Below, one piece after another: positions 6,498 through 14,498 of a DNA stretch of 29,869 nucleotides; the stretch's first letter is position 1; every line of letters begins with the position of its first letter. A model generated the notes under the pieces. That model was not told the DNA's origin and ran no database searches. It was given only the letters and a program-made list of their open reading frames with translations. Origin of the DNA: DATFYM01 sp035315065 (GTDB lineage: Bacteria; Acidobacteriota; Terriglobia; UBA7540); contig DATFYM010000043.1 of assembly GCA_035315065.1 (NCBI GenBank), positions 1 through 29,869 of the forward strand, read 5' to 3'. A program made the translations under genes and the position numbers.

Positions 6498-6530
6498 CAA
6501 TCGTCAATCGTCAATCTGCAATCGTCAATT
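6498..6530. repeat. Heptamer array (CAATCGT type)
   Basis: Four units follow with a 7-bp period: CAATCGT, CAATCGT, CAATCTG, CAATCGT, then CAATT. Only one arm is present. The unit is the complement of the one at 20698-20780. The array sits about 24 bp beyond the stop codon of the PLP-enzyme gene. The rest of the gap 6375-6554 shows nothing else. Confidence 0.7.
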
Positions 6531-6554
6531 CTTCGCCTTGTCAGGAATCGGATG

Positions 6555-7649
6555 TTACCGAATCTTCCCCCGCGCCGCGACCCGCCACGACCCCACCACT
6601 TGCTCGTTCCGCGCCAGGAAGACCTCGTCGTGCATATTGACGCAGGTGCAGACGTGATTGGGAATCACCGTCACCACCTCGCCCACTCGAAACGCGTGGG
6701 CCGACTGCGAGGTGTCGACGTGGCCGTGTTCTTCATTCAGCTTGACGATGGGCGCGTCGCGCGCTTCCACGATCGCGCCGTAGCCGGTCTTTGGCCCCGA
6801 GCCCAGCAAGTCTGACGACAAAGTCTTCGATCCGGCGTCGATCATGGCGCGGCCCGGAACCGCGGTGGAGACCACGGTGGAGACGACGCGCGCGGCGCAG
6901 TCTTCGAGTCCGCAGGCGCCCTGATAGAAGGTGTTCATGTCGTTGTAAACGTAGGTGCCCGGCCGAATCTCGGTGAGTCCCGGCAGTCGGTGAGAAAGCC
7001 GGGCCCCAGGCGTGGAGCCGCCGGAAACAACTTGCACCGGAATCCGGGCGGCGCGAAAGGCGTCGAGAGCACGCTCCAACCGCTCCGTCACGCGCTCAGT
7101 TTCGGCGAGGCGCTCCTCCTCGGTGCCCCAGATGTTGCCCGCATAGGTCATGAGGCCGCGAAACTCCAGGCCCGGCAGCTTCTCGACTTTTCGCGCCAGA
7201 TCGAGGCACGCCGGTCCCGGCTCCAGGCCGCAGCGGCGAAGCCCGGCGTCGAATTCCACCAGGACGCCGATGGTCGCGCCACGCTCGGCAGCCGCTCGCG
7301 AGACTTCCACCGCGGTGGCTTCGGCGTCGAGCGAGATAAGAAGAGAGCGCGAGCGCGCCAACTCCGCCAGCCGCAGCAACTTCTCGCGCCCGAAGATGGG
7401 AAACGCCACTAGGATCGATGCCGACTCGATACCGGCCATCACCTCAGCTTCACCGACCTTGGCCACCGTCAAGCCGACGGCGCCGCGCTCGAGTTGCATT
7501 CTGGCCACTTCCAGTGTCTTGTGGGTTTTGGTGTGGGGGCGCAGGCCGATCCCGTGCTCGCGGCAGTAGAGCGCCATCCGATCGAGATTGCGCTCAAGCA
7601 CGTCGAGATCGATCACCAGTGCGGGCGTGGACAGTTCGCGGTAATGCAT
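6555..7649 (-). CDS. PLP-dependent D-threonine aldolase / D-serine dehydratase-like enzyme
   Basis: This gene encodes 364 aa from an ATG at 7649 (MHYRELSTPALVIDLDVLER). The N-terminal alanine-racemase-type barrel carries RPHTKTHKT, where Lys41 should bind PLP. The C-terminal beta domain has PNHVCTCVNMHDE; His332 and Cys334 correspond to the metal ligands of eukaryotic-type D-serine dehydratase. D-threonine aldolases have His-x-Asp there. The family cleaves or deaminates D-3-hydroxy amino acids (D-threonine to glycine and acetaldehyde, or D-serine to pyruvate and ammonia). The His-x-Cys pair leans towards D-serine dehydratase-like. RidA, which clears the enamine/imine products of PLP enzymes, is encoded just upstream on the same strand, and an amino-acid permease is nearby. 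Confidence 0.85.
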   Translation of the reverse strand: MHYRELSTPALVIDLDVLERNLDRMALYCREHGIGLRPHTKTHKTLEVARMQLERGAVGLTVAKVGEAEVMAGIESASILVAFPIFGREKLLRLAELARSRSLLISLDAEATAVEVSRAAAERGATIGVLVEFDAGLRRCGLEPGPACLDLARKVEKLPGLEFRGLMTYAGNIWGTEEERLAETERVTERLERALDAFRAARIPVQVVSGGSTPGARLSHRLPGLTEIRPGTYVYNDMNTFYQGACGLEDCAARVVSTVVSTAVPGRAMIDAGSKTLSSDLLGSGPKTGYGAIVEARDAPIVKLNEEHGHVDTSQSAHAFRVGEVVTVIPNHVCTCVNMHDEVFLARNEQVVGSWRVAARGKIR

Positions 7650-7692
7650 GACTCTCAGCTTGCGCTGCAATTAACAAATACGGTGACGATGC

Positions 7693-7787
7693 GATCGGGA
7701 TTCGGGATTCGGAGTTGGGGGTTCGCAGAACAAGTCCCCGAACCCCAATCTCCCTCCGCGAATCCCGATCCCCGAATCCCGAACCCC
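7693..7787. repeat. Inverted heptamer array (GGGATTC type)
   Basis: The left array (7693-7730) has units like GGGATTC and GGGGTTCGCAGAAC. The right array (about 7736-7787) is its imperfect complement with CCCGAAC and CCGAATC units. The unit matches the array at 4381-4484, including the TTCGCAGA segment next to the loop. It lies between the PLP-enzyme start and the RidA stop codon, which is 8 bp away. Confidence 0.8.
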
Positions 7788-7795
7788 GGTAAGTT

Positions 7796-8191
7796 TTAGC
7801 GGTGACCCTTACGCCGCTTCACACGCGCGATGCAGTCAATCTCCACCTTGATGTTCTTCGGCAGAGTGCAAGTGACCGTGGTACGCGCCGGCGGGTCCCC
7901 GGGGAAGAATTCCGCGAACACCTCGTTCATGGCCGGAAAGTCGTTCAAGTCAGAAAGAAAGACACCCATACGAACCGCATCGGCCAGCGAACTGCCCGCC
8001 GCGTGGAGGACGGCGGCGATGTTGCGCAGCACGAGGCGCGTTTCGGAACGAACGTCGCCGAGTTCCAATTGCCCCGTGGCAGGGTTGACAGGAACCTGAC
8101 CTGCCACAAAAACGAAACCGTCCGCCACGATGGCCTGAGAGTAGACTCCCAGCGGTTTCGGGGCATCGGGGGTTCGAATCACTTTACGCAT
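7796..8191 (-). CDS. RidA/YjgF/UK114-family enamine/imine deaminase
   Basis: This gene encodes 131 aa, the usual length, from an ATG at 8191 with AGGGAG 6 nt upstream. Family marks are GVYSQAI (15-21), FVFVAGQVP (26-34), the catalytic Arg in PARTTV (Arg103) and VEIDCIA (116-122), which carries the conserved Glu117. RidA proteins form trimers and hydrolyse 2-aminoacrylate and related imines released by PLP dehydratases. Placement directly upstream of a PLP enzyme that may make such products supports a shared job. A 104-bp gap containing an inverted heptamer array separates them. The C-terminus (RVKRRKGHR) is unusually basic for the family. Confidence 0.92.
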   Translation of the reverse strand: MRKVIRTPDAPKPLGVYSQAIVADGFVFVAGQVPVNPATGQLELGDVRSETRLVLRNIAAVLHAAGSSLADAVRMGVFLSDLNDFPAMNEVFAEFFPGDPPARTTVTCTLPKNIKVEIDCIARVKRRKGHR

Positions 8192-8220
8192 AGTGGCTCC
8201 CTAGAGGGGGAAGTAATCCA

Positions 8221-8607
8221 CAGATTACGCAGATTAAACAGATTCAAAAAGAGACAGACCGTCGCGTACCCAGGCCCAGAACGCCCGCGAGGGTACCTTT
8301 CGGATGGCAAAGGAAGCGGCGGACAGTGAGTTCGTCTCGTCTTCTGCGTTTTTATAATCTGCTTAATCTGTGTAGTCTGTGGATTCATAGTCTTGGTGGA
8401 TTCATGCTCTCGCGCGCAGATTACGCAGACTAAACAGATTCAAAAAGAGACAGACCGTCGCGTACCCAGGCCCAGAACGCCCGCGAGGGTAACTTTCGGA
8501 TGGCAAAGGAAGGGCGGACAGCGAGTTCGTCTTTTGCGTTTTTATAATCTGTTTAATCTGTGTAATCTGTGGATTCATAGTCTTGGTGGATTCATGCTCG
8601 CGCGCGC
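8221..8607. repeat. Two tandem copies (about 190 bp) of a nonamer-armed hairpin element
   Basis: Copy 1 starts at 8221 and copy 2 at 8417; they are nearly identical apart from small indels totalling 6 bp. Each copy has a left arm with units such as CAGATTACG and CAGATTAAA and a right arm such as AATCTGTGT (9-bp period), around about 120 bp of unrelated DNA. Both copies end with TCTTGGTGGATTCATGCTC, which is the ribosome-binding site and start of the permease. Copy 1 therefore carries a duplicate start (8404) opening a 9-codon frame that ends at 8433. Each copy also contains TATAAT in its right arm (8543-8548 in copy 2). Confidence 0.9.
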
Positions 8608-9934
8608 TTCCGGCTCCCCAGTCCCTGTCACCCTGCCGCGTGCCATCGGCTATCTCGGCTCGACGGCCATCGTGGTGGGCACCATCATTGGCTCCGGTAT
8701 TTTCCTGGTTCCTCATAACGTGGCCCAGCAGGTGGGGACCGTCCGCGACCTGTTCCTGGTTTGGATTGTAGGCGGCGCGCTGTCGTTGGCGGGCGCGCTC
8801 TCGCTGGGCGAGTTGGGGGCGGCGATGCCCGAAGCGGGCGGCGTGTATGTCTACCTGCGTGAAGCTTACGGCAGGCCCTTCGCCTTTCTCTATGGTTGGG
8901 GAATGTTGCTGGTGATTCATTCCGGATCGCTCGCTACCCTTGCCGTCGCCTTCGGCATTTACAGTTCCCAATTCGTGCCGCTCGCGCCCCTAGGACAGAA
9001 GCTCGTGGCTTCCGCGGCCATCGCTTTCCTGACGCTGGTGAACATCCGGGGCGTGCGGACGGCGTCCTTCGTTCAAACCGTCTTCACCGTCGCCAAACTC
9101 GCCGGACTCGCCATCATCATGGGCTACGCGCTCTTCACCACCCACGTGACCCCGCTGGCGGCGGCCCACCCGCTCCCCACGCCGCAAACCACGCTCAGCA
9201 CTTTCGGCGTGGCGCTGATCGGCGTGCTTTGGGCTTACGAAGGATGGCACATGCTTTCCTTCACGGCCGGCGAGGTAAGAGACCCGACGCGCATCCTGCC
9301 GCGCAGTTACCTGATGGGCGGACTGGTAGTGATCGCCGCCTACCTGGGCGCCAACGTCGCCTACCTTCGGGTGCTGCCCTTGGCCGCGCTGGCGGAGCAC
9401 CAAAAGGTGGCGGCCGAGGCCATGCAAGTACTCACGGGTCCGCGGGGCGCGCTCTTTGTCTCGGCTCTGATCCTGTGTTCGATCTTCGGCGCGCTCAACG
9501 GCACCATCCTGACCGGTCCGCGCGCCTACTACGCCATGGCCCGCGACAAAGTCTTCTTCCAAGCCGTGGGACGCGTTCATCCGCGCTTTGCCACGCCGGC
9601 CGTCGCCATTATCATCCAGGGATCCTGGGCCATGCTGCTGGCGGCGAGCGGCACTTACGAGCAGCTTTACACCTACGTCATATTCGCCGGCTGGTTTTTC
9701 TATGCCGCTGCCATTCTCGGTGTCATCGTGCTGCGGCTCCGCCAACCGTCGCTGGTGCGGCCCTATCGCGTCTGGGGATATCCTGTCCTGCCCATCGCGT
9801 TCTGCGTCGCCGCCCTGGCCATTGTGGGCAACACGCTAGCCGCCAAGCCGCGTGAATCGCTGATCGGCGCCGGCTTGATTCTTCTGGGAATCCCCATCTA
9901 TTTCGTTTGGCTTCGCTTAGGGAATAGGGAGTAG
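8594..9934 (+). CDS. APC-superfamily amino acid permease (LAT/SteT-like)
   Basis: This gene encodes 446 aa from an ATG at 8594 preceded by GGTGGA. It has about twelve membrane segments. The hallmark GSGIF (33-37) lies in broken helix 1 and binds the amino-acid backbone. GVYVYLREAYG after helix 2, NIRGVRTAS and the KAGLAIIM-like helix 5 are typical, and WAYEGW in helix 6 points to the L-type transporter/SteT (serine-threonine exchanger) branch. The likely job is exchange or uptake of neutral amino acids at the inner membrane. It is divergent from RidA and the PLP enzyme, which may use the imported amino acid (inference). Its stop codon (9932-9934) lies inside a heptamer array, and the upstream in-frame extension only translates repeat DNA. 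Confidence 0.9.
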   Translation: MLARASGSPVPVTLPRAIGYLGSTAIVVGTIIGSGIFLVPHNVAQQVGTVRDLFLVWIVGGALSLAGALSLGELGAAMPEAGGVYVYLREAYGRPFAFLYGWGMLLVIHSGSLATLAVAFGIYSSQFVPLAPLGQKLVASAAIAFLTLVNIRGVRTASFVQTVFTVAKLAGLAIIMGYALFTTHVTPLAAAHPLPTPQTTLSTFGVALIGVLWAYEGWHMLSFTAGEVRDPTRILPRSYLMGGLVVIAAYLGANVAYLRVLPLAALAEHQKVAAEAMQVLTGPRGALFVSALILCSIFGALNGTILTGPRAYYAMARDKVFFQAVGRVHPRFATPAVAIIIQGSWAMLLAASGTYEQLYTYVIFAGWFFYAAAILGVIVLRLRQPSLVRPYRVWGYPVLPIAFCVAALAIVGNTLAAKPRESLIGAGLILLGIPIYFVWLRLGNRE

Positions 9935-9991
9935 GGAGTGGGGAGTAGGGAAGAACCATCCCGATCGCGATTCCCTACTCCCTACTCCCTT
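9918..9991. repeat. Inverted heptamer array (TAGGGAG type) joining two convergent stops
   Basis: The left array (9918-9952) has units TAGGGAA, TAGGGAG, TAGGGAG and TGGGGAG. The right array (9971-9991) is the complement, CTCCCTA repeated. The permease stop TAG is inside the left array, and the minus-strand stop at 9991-9993 overlaps the last base of the right array. The hairpin could serve as a bidirectional 3' end, although no U-run is present. Confidence 0.85.
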
Positions 9992-10260
9992 CAAAGGGCC
10001 TCGTGGCAGGAGCGGCCGGCAACGCACGTTTCGACTCCCACCTCCTGGCCGTCGCGCCCGAGACAGTTCTGCGTGTGGGCGCACCAGTAGGCGCCGCTGC
10101 GCGAGTCTGCCAGGTCGAACGGATGGCCGGTGTCGATGAACATTTCCTTACAGCGCAGAAAGCGGCAGTACACCGGCAGGACCGACACGACCTGCCCGCC
10201 CGCTCCGACGAGAGGAATCACCTCCGGTGCCGCTTCGGGATTCAGTTTGACGTCAGCCAT
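9991..10260 (-). CDS. Small six-cysteine protein at the end of a molybdenum hydroxylase operon
   Basis: This gene encodes 89 aa from an ATG at 10260 with GGAGGAG 4 nt upstream. The N-terminal 30 residues are plain (MADVKLNPEAAPEVIPL). The rest holds six cysteines, at 32, 37, 60, 66, 79 and 85, in the pattern YCRFLRC, AYWCAHTQNC, VETCVAGRSC. No signal peptide is seen, so the cysteines probably bind a metal or an Fe-S cluster in the cytoplasm rather than form disulfides. It follows the FAD subunit on the same strand, with a 129-bp gap filled by a hairpin array. A role in assembling or feeding the enzyme is inference. I do not recognise a named family. Confidence 0.7.
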   Translation of the reverse strand: MADVKLNPEAAPEVIPLVGAGGQVVSVLPVYCRFLRCKEMFIDTGHPFDLADSRSGAYWCAHTQNCLGRDGQEVGVETCVAGRSCHEAL

Positions 10261-10287
10261 GTTCTCCTCCGGTCGATCCAATAGAAC

Positions 10288-10384
10288 AGTGGCGAGTGGC
10301 TAGTGACTAGTGAAGAAAAGAGAAGACCAACCCGCAGCCTGTCGTTTTTCTTCACTCGCCGCTCGCCACTAGTCACTAGCCACT
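10288..10384. repeat. Inverted heptamer array (AGTGGCT/AGTGACT type)
   Basis: The left array (10288-10319) reads AGTGGCG, AGTGGCT, AGTGACT, AGTGAAG. The right array (10345-10384) is its complement, including TTCACTCGCCGCTCGCCACT. About 25 bp separate them. The array ends 6 bp from the stop codon of the FAD subunit and starts 28 bp before the ATG of the cysteine-rich gene, so it fills almost the whole gap. Confidence 0.85.
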
Positions 10385-10389
10385 GCTTC

Positions 10390-11370
10390 TCACGCCTCCG
10401 CAGCCTGTAAAATGGCCCTTTTCACGGCCACCTTGGCAAGCTGAACTTTGTACTTGTTCCCGCCGAGCGGTGTTGCCTTGCTTACGGCGGCGGCGCCGGC
10501 GGACGCAGCCACACTCATGCTGGGCGGCTTTCCCGCCAATTCCTGCTCCGCTTCCGGAGATGGCCACGGCACCGGCGCGACGTGACCCAGCACTACGCGC
10601 GCCCCGCTCACGTTCGAGCCTTCCATGTGCAGCACCACCGCCGCCGCCGCCAGCGGCCAATCCAGCGCTTCTTTTTGCCGGACCTCATACGTCGCCATCT
10701 TCGCCCGGGCGTGATGCGGCACGTTGATTTCCGTGACGATCTCATTCGGCTTCAGAGCGTGCTCGCGTTCTTGATCGGAAGCCGGCATCACGAAGAACTT
10801 CTCCACATCCAGTTCGCGCTCGCCCTCCGGGCCGAAAAGCTTCACCTTGGCGCCGAGCGCGATCAGGATCGGCGCCAGGCTGGACGGGCTCACGAAGTAG
10901 GCCGGACCCGCGTTGCCAAGGATTGCGTGATAGCGATTGTCGCCGCTCGGGACCAGCGGCTTGCCGTGATCGGTGGCCAGCAGTCCGTAGCCGCCGCGGT
11001 AGTACCAGCAGCGCGGCCGCTGGCACAGTTCGCCGCCCACGGTTCCGATGGCGCGGATCTGCTGGCTGGAGATGCCCTCCGCCGCCTGCACGATGCCGGG
11101 ATAGTTCTGGCGAACCGCGGGGTGGTCCATCAGGTCCTCGATGGTGGCCATCGCGCCGATGCGCAGTCCCTTGCCGGACGAGAACTCGACTCCGCCCAGG
11201 CCCGCCACGCCGGTCAGGCTGACGACGCGCTTGGGCGTAGAAACGAAATCCTTCATCAGGCTGATGAGGTCGGTGCCGCCGGCGAGGACTTCCGTCTCGC
11301 CCCACGTGCTCCCTAGAAGCTTGACGGCTTCTTCCCTGGTTTTTGGACTCGCGTATTCGAAGGCCTGCAT
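10390..11370 (-). CDS. FAD-binding subunit of a xanthine dehydrogenase-family molybdenum hydroxylase
   Basis: This gene encodes 326 aa from an ATG at 11370 with GAGGAGG 5 nt upstream. LAGGTDLISLMK (29-40) is the FAD pyrophosphate loop, and TVGGELCQ (110-117) is the second FAD motif. RPRCWYYRGG follows; the extra Cys residues here are seen in members that bind a [4Fe-4S] cluster, as in the PaoB/4-hydroxybenzoyl-CoA reductase types. The C-terminal part is the CO-dehydrogenase flavoprotein C domain. The subunit passes electrons from the 2Fe-2S clusters to an acceptor. It is the third gene after the 2Fe-2S and Mo subunits. The gap to the Mo subunit is 144 bp and contains a hairpin array. The substrate is unknown; aldehydes or N-heterocycles are usual. 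Confidence 0.9.
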   Translation of the reverse strand: MQAFEYASPKTREEAVKLLGSTWGETEVLAGGTDLISLMKDFVSTPKRVVSLTGVAGLGGVEFSSGKGLRIGAMATIEDLMDHPAVRQNYPGIVQAAEGISSQQIRAIGTVGGELCQRPRCWYYRGGYGLLATDHGKPLVPSGDNRYHAILGNAGPAYFVSPSSLAPILIALGAKVKLFGPEGERELDVEKFFVMPASDQEREHALKPNEIVTEINVPHHARAKMATYEVRQKEALDWPLAAAAVVLHMEGSNVSGARVVLGHVAPVPWPSPEAEQELAGKPPSMSVAASAGAAAVSKATPLGGNKYKVQLAKVAVKRAILQAAEA

Positions 11371-11403
11371 GAACGCCTCCTCGCATAGCTGGTGAATCGT
11401 GAA

Positions 11404-11511
11404 TATTGGAATTTTGGATTTTGGATCTTGGATTTTGGATTGAAAACAAAGAGCCGACAAATTCGAGTCTTGGTCTTCAATCCAAAATCCGAAATCCAAA
11501 ATCCAAAATTT
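11404..11511. repeat. Inverted heptamer array (TTTTGGA type)
   Basis: The left array (about 11404-11445) has units TTTTGGA, TTTTGGA, TCTTGGA and TTTTGGA. The right array (11476-11511) has the complementary TCCAAAA units. A loop of about 30 bp separates them. The array ends 3-4 bp from the stop codon of the Mo subunit and lies upstream of the FAD-subunit start. Confidence 0.88.
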
Positions 11512-11514
11512 CGG

Positions 11515-13671
11515 CTATCCCATTCCTTTTTCCAACGCGGCCAGCACCTTCTGCGGAGTGATTGGCAACGTCGGCACGCGCACTCCGATGGCGTTGGCTA
11601 CGGCGTTGGAGATCGCGGCTCCGGGCGAGACCACCGGCGGCTCGCCCAGACCGATCACGCCACGCTGCTCGTAGAATTCCCCGCCCATGAAGTAGGCCTT
11701 CAAATCCCCGACGTCGCCGATCCCGGCCAACTTGTAAAACTCCATATTGGGATTCAGCATCCGCCCCGTTTGCGCGTCCATGATCTTCTCTTCGTACAGC
11801 GAATAGCAAACGCCCATGATCAGGGCGCCCAGAACCTGGCTCTCTGCCGTTTTGGGATCGATGACCAGGCCGCAATCCTGCACGGCTAGCATGCTGTTGA
11901 TGCGGACGATGCCGGTTTCCGTATCCACCGAAACGTCGGCGATCTGGCATCCGCCCACGCCGCCGGAGTTCAGTGATTTGCACTCCGAGTTGGGACCCTG
12001 TTCGCCTTGCGCGACGATCGGCTTCACGCCCAGCTTGGCGCACGCCTGTTTCCAAGAGAGGCTCTTCGAAGGATCACCCTTCACTCGCACCTGCCCCCCG
12101 ACAGCTTCCAATTGATCGGGCTGAGAGCCCAGGGTCGGCGCCACCGCCTGGAAGAGTTGGTCGCGGGCGTTCACGGAGCCGCGACGGGTTGAACCGCTCA
12201 CGCCGCCCACCGTCGTACTGCCCCCAGAAGGACCATCGGGTGGAAGGCGGCTATCGCCGATCGAAACCTTCACCCCTTCGATCGGAAGGCCCAACGTCTC
12301 TGCCACCACGATATTGATCACTGTGCGCGTGCCGGTGCCCAGGTCCTGGCTGCCGAGCGCCACTTCCACTGAGCCGTCAGGCTGGATCGTGACGTTGCAC
12401 TTGCCATTGTGCGGAGCCCCGCCCCAAGTGTGAATGGAAACTCCCAGGCCACGTTTGATGTGGCCTTCCGTCTTGTCGCCGCGCGGGTGCCAGCGCTGGT
12501 GCCAGTCGGTGAGTTCCGCCGCCTTCTGCAACTCCTCCTTGTAGGTCCGCGCCAGGATCGGATTGGGCGCGAGGTCGGCGTTCTTCGCCAGCAATTCCAG
12601 CGGGTCCATCTTCAGCGCCGCCGCGAGATCGTCGAACGCCGCCATGGTGAGCAGGCAGGCCTGCGGATCGTTGGGTGCACGCCAAGCACGCGACGAGCCA
12701 ATATTGGTCGCGACGGCCGTGTGGGTCCGCTTGTAGTTGGGAAGTTGATCCAGGGGATATGGCACGGGGGGAGTGCCGGCGCCGCTGATACCGCCAGTTC
12801 CCCACGTCTCCGAGTCCCAGGCCGTGATGGTGCCGTCGGGCTTGGCGCCCACCTTCACCCGGCCCCAGAACGACGGCCGCGCGCCGGCCACCAGCAGGTC
12901 CGCGTCGCGCTCCAGCATCATCTTCACCGGCTTCCCGGTGTCTTTGGCGAGTCGCGCCCCCTCTATGCCCCAGCGGTCCACCTGAAACTTGCTGCCAAAC
13001 CCGCCGCCGATGTACTGGCAGATGGCATGAATATTGTTGGGAGAGACTCCCAGCACCTCGCCCATCTGGCCGCCCACGGCGGAAACACCTTGCGTGGACG
13101 CCCAGACCGTGAAGCTCTGCGGGTCCGTCCACTCCACCACGTTCCCGTGGCTCTCCAGGCAGCAGTGAGTGATGACGGGAAGGCCATAGTAGCCCTCGGA
13201 AACCACCAGACCCGCCTCCTGAAAGGCCTGGTCAGGGTCGCCGACCTTTTTCACCTGCGGCGGCTTGGCGTGGGCGCCGGCGGCCTTGATGTCCTCGTCC
13301 ATCACGAAGAAGGGCATCGGCTCGTACTCAACCTTGATCATGCGCATGGCGTCTTCGGCGGCCTCTTCCGTCTCCGCCGCCAGGACCACGATCTCGTCGC
13401 CCTGCCATTGAATCTCGCTGCCCACGTCCTGAATCACGCGCACCGCTTTCACGCCAGGAGCGTTCTTGGCGGGCGTGACGTCCAGCGCCGTGATCTTGGC
13501 GTGCGCGTAGGGGCAACGCAGGACCTTGCCGAACAGCATACCGGGCCGGTTGATGTCGAACGTGTACTTGGCTTGGCCGCTGGACTTGACGGGTCCGTCG
13601 ATGCGCTTGATGCGCTTGCCGATCAGTTGACGCTCACTCGGGGCCGGCCAGTCATATTTGCAGGATGCCAT
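11515..13671 (-). CDS. Molybdopterin-binding subunit of a xanthine dehydrogenase-family enzyme
   Basis: This gene encodes 718 aa from an ATG at 13671 with GGAGGA 4-5 nt upstream, the usual length for PaoC/YagR-like subunits. The aldehyde oxidase/xanthine dehydrogenase a/b hammerhead domain (about residues 25-125) includes SGQAKYTFDI. GGGFGSK (222-228), GSQDLGTGTRT and the SGGSTTVGGVSGSTRR region contact the molybdopterin cytosine dinucleotide cofactor. Glu677 in GLGEPPVVSPGAA is the catalytic base. The enzyme hydroxylates aldehydes or heteroaromatic rings with water as oxygen donor. No own signal peptide is seen; export would ride on the TAT signal of the 2Fe-2S subunit upstream. The gene is second in the operon, 78 bp after the small subunit. 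Confidence 0.93.
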   Translation of the reverse strand: MASCKYDWPAPSERQLIGKRIKRIDGPVKSSGQAKYTFDINRPGMLFGKVLRCPYAHAKITALDVTPAKNAPGVKAVRVIQDVGSEIQWQGDEIVVLAAETEEAAEDAMRMIKVEYEPMPFFVMDEDIKAAGAHAKPPQVKKVGDPDQAFQEAGLVVSEGYYGLPVITHCCLESHGNVVEWTDPQSFTVWASTQGVSAVGGQMGEVLGVSPNNIHAICQYIGGGFGSKFQVDRWGIEGARLAKDTGKPVKMMLERDADLLVAGARPSFWGRVKVGAKPDGTITAWDSETWGTGGISGAGTPPVPYPLDQLPNYKRTHTAVATNIGSSRAWRAPNDPQACLLTMAAFDDLAAALKMDPLELLAKNADLAPNPILARTYKEELQKAAELTDWHQRWHPRGDKTEGHIKRGLGVSIHTWGGAPHNGKCNVTIQPDGSVEVALGSQDLGTGTRTVINIVVAETLGLPIEGVKVSIGDSRLPPDGPSGGSTTVGGVSGSTRRGSVNARDQLFQAVAPTLGSQPDQLEAVGGQVRVKGDPSKSLSWKQACAKLGVKPIVAQGEQGPNSECKSLNSGGVGGCQIADVSVDTETGIVRINSMLAVQDCGLVIDPKTAESQVLGALIMGVCYSLYEEKIMDAQTGRMLNPNMEFYKLAGIGDVGDLKAYFMGGEFYEQRGVIGLGEPPVVSPGAAISNAVANAIGVRVPTLPITPQKVLAALEKGMG

Positions 13672-13688
13672 GGGTCCTCCTAGGAAGT

Positions 13689-13754
13689 AGTGGCGAGTGG
13701 CGAGTGACAAGTGCCCACTTGTCGCCCGTCACTCGGCACTTGTCACTCGTCACT
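13689..13754. repeat. Inverted heptamer array (AGTGGCG/AGTGACA type)
   Basis: The left array (13689-13713) reads AGTGGCG, AGTGGCG, AGTGACA, AGTG. The right array (13716-13754) carries the complementary CACTTGTC and CACTCGTC units. The arms almost touch, giving a tight hairpin. The stop codon of the 2Fe-2S subunit (13750-13752) lies inside the right arm. The unit is related to that at 10288-10384. Confidence 0.85.
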
Positions 13755-14382
13755 GCCTCATTGCCTTTGCCGCTTCCAGAGCCGCCGCCCGCACGCCGAT
13801 GTACGTACCGCAACGGCAGAGATTGCCTCCCAGTCCCTTCTCCACTTCCGCCTCCGTGGGGTTCGGGTGCTTGTGAAGAAAGGCCGCGCACGCCACCACG
13901 AAGCCGGGCGTGCAGAAGCCGCACTGCTGGGCGTCATTATTCACGAAGGCGGTCATCACCGGATGCGGCTGGCCATTGTGCATCAAGCCTTCGATGGTGG
14001 TGATTTTGTGTCCCTGCGCTTCGATGGCCAGCACCGAGCAGGCATAGACGGGCTTGCCGTCCATCAACACCGTGCAGGTGCCGCACACCCCGCGATCGCA
14101 CACGCGCTTGGCGCCGGTGAGGTCGAGGTCGTTGCGCAGCGCGTCGAGAAGCGTCACGCGCGGCTCGAGATTTAACTCGCGCCGCTGGCCGTTGACTTGT
14201 AGCGTGACGGACGTGGCGCCCGGTCCCACTACTGCCGTCTCTGGAGCCGCCGCCGCGACCGCGGCGTGGCCGGCCAGGATGGTGCCGGAAACCGCTACCC
14301 CCGCGCCCTTCAAAAAATCGCGCCGCGTCAAAGGCGCTACGGGTGATTCCTTCTTGCGCGACTTATCTTTGCGCCGACTCAT
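13750..14382 (-). CDS. TAT-exported 2Fe-2S subunit of a molybdenum hydroxylase
   Basis: This gene encodes 210 aa from an ATG at 14382 with AAGGAG 7 nt upstream. The N-terminus has a twin-arginine signal: a basic lead, TRRDFLK (19-25), the hydrophobic stretch GAGVAVSGTILAGHAAVAAA, and probable cleavage near residue 46. The plant-ferredoxin domain ligates one [2Fe-2S] with C95, C100, C103 and C115. The second domain ligates the other with C154, C157, C189 and C191 (CGFC and CRC). This matches PaoA/YagT and similar small subunits, where the TAT signal carries the folded complex to the periplasm. It is the first gene of the operon and thus the probable promoter-proximal one. No gene for a cofactor-insertion chaperone (XdhC/PaoD) is seen nearby. 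Confidence 0.93.
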   Translation of the reverse strand: MSRRKDKSRKKESPVAPLTRRDFLKGAGVAVSGTILAGHAAVAAAAPETAVVGPGATSVTLQVNGQRRELNLEPRVTLLDALRNDLDLTGAKRVCDRGVCGTCTVLMDGKPVYACSVLAIEAQGHKITTIEGLMHNGQPHPVMTAFVNNDAQQCGFCTPGFVVACAAFLHKHPNPTEAEVEKGLGGNLCRCGTYIGVRAAALEAAKAMRQ

Positions 14383-14498
14383 GATTCCACTCCTTGGTTG
14401 GGGAAAACGGACCTGCGTCCGAGGTCGGAGGATGGTGAGGTGTATCGCGTCGCCATTAGTCGAGTTCACCTTCCGTGAAGAGGCGTATTCTATCACCG

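Noticed and set aside
12409..13683. Open frame of 424 codons on the plus strand
   Set aside because: It is antisense to the molybdopterin subunit and has no recognisable motif; the minus-strand frame carries the conserved cofactor and catalytic motifs.
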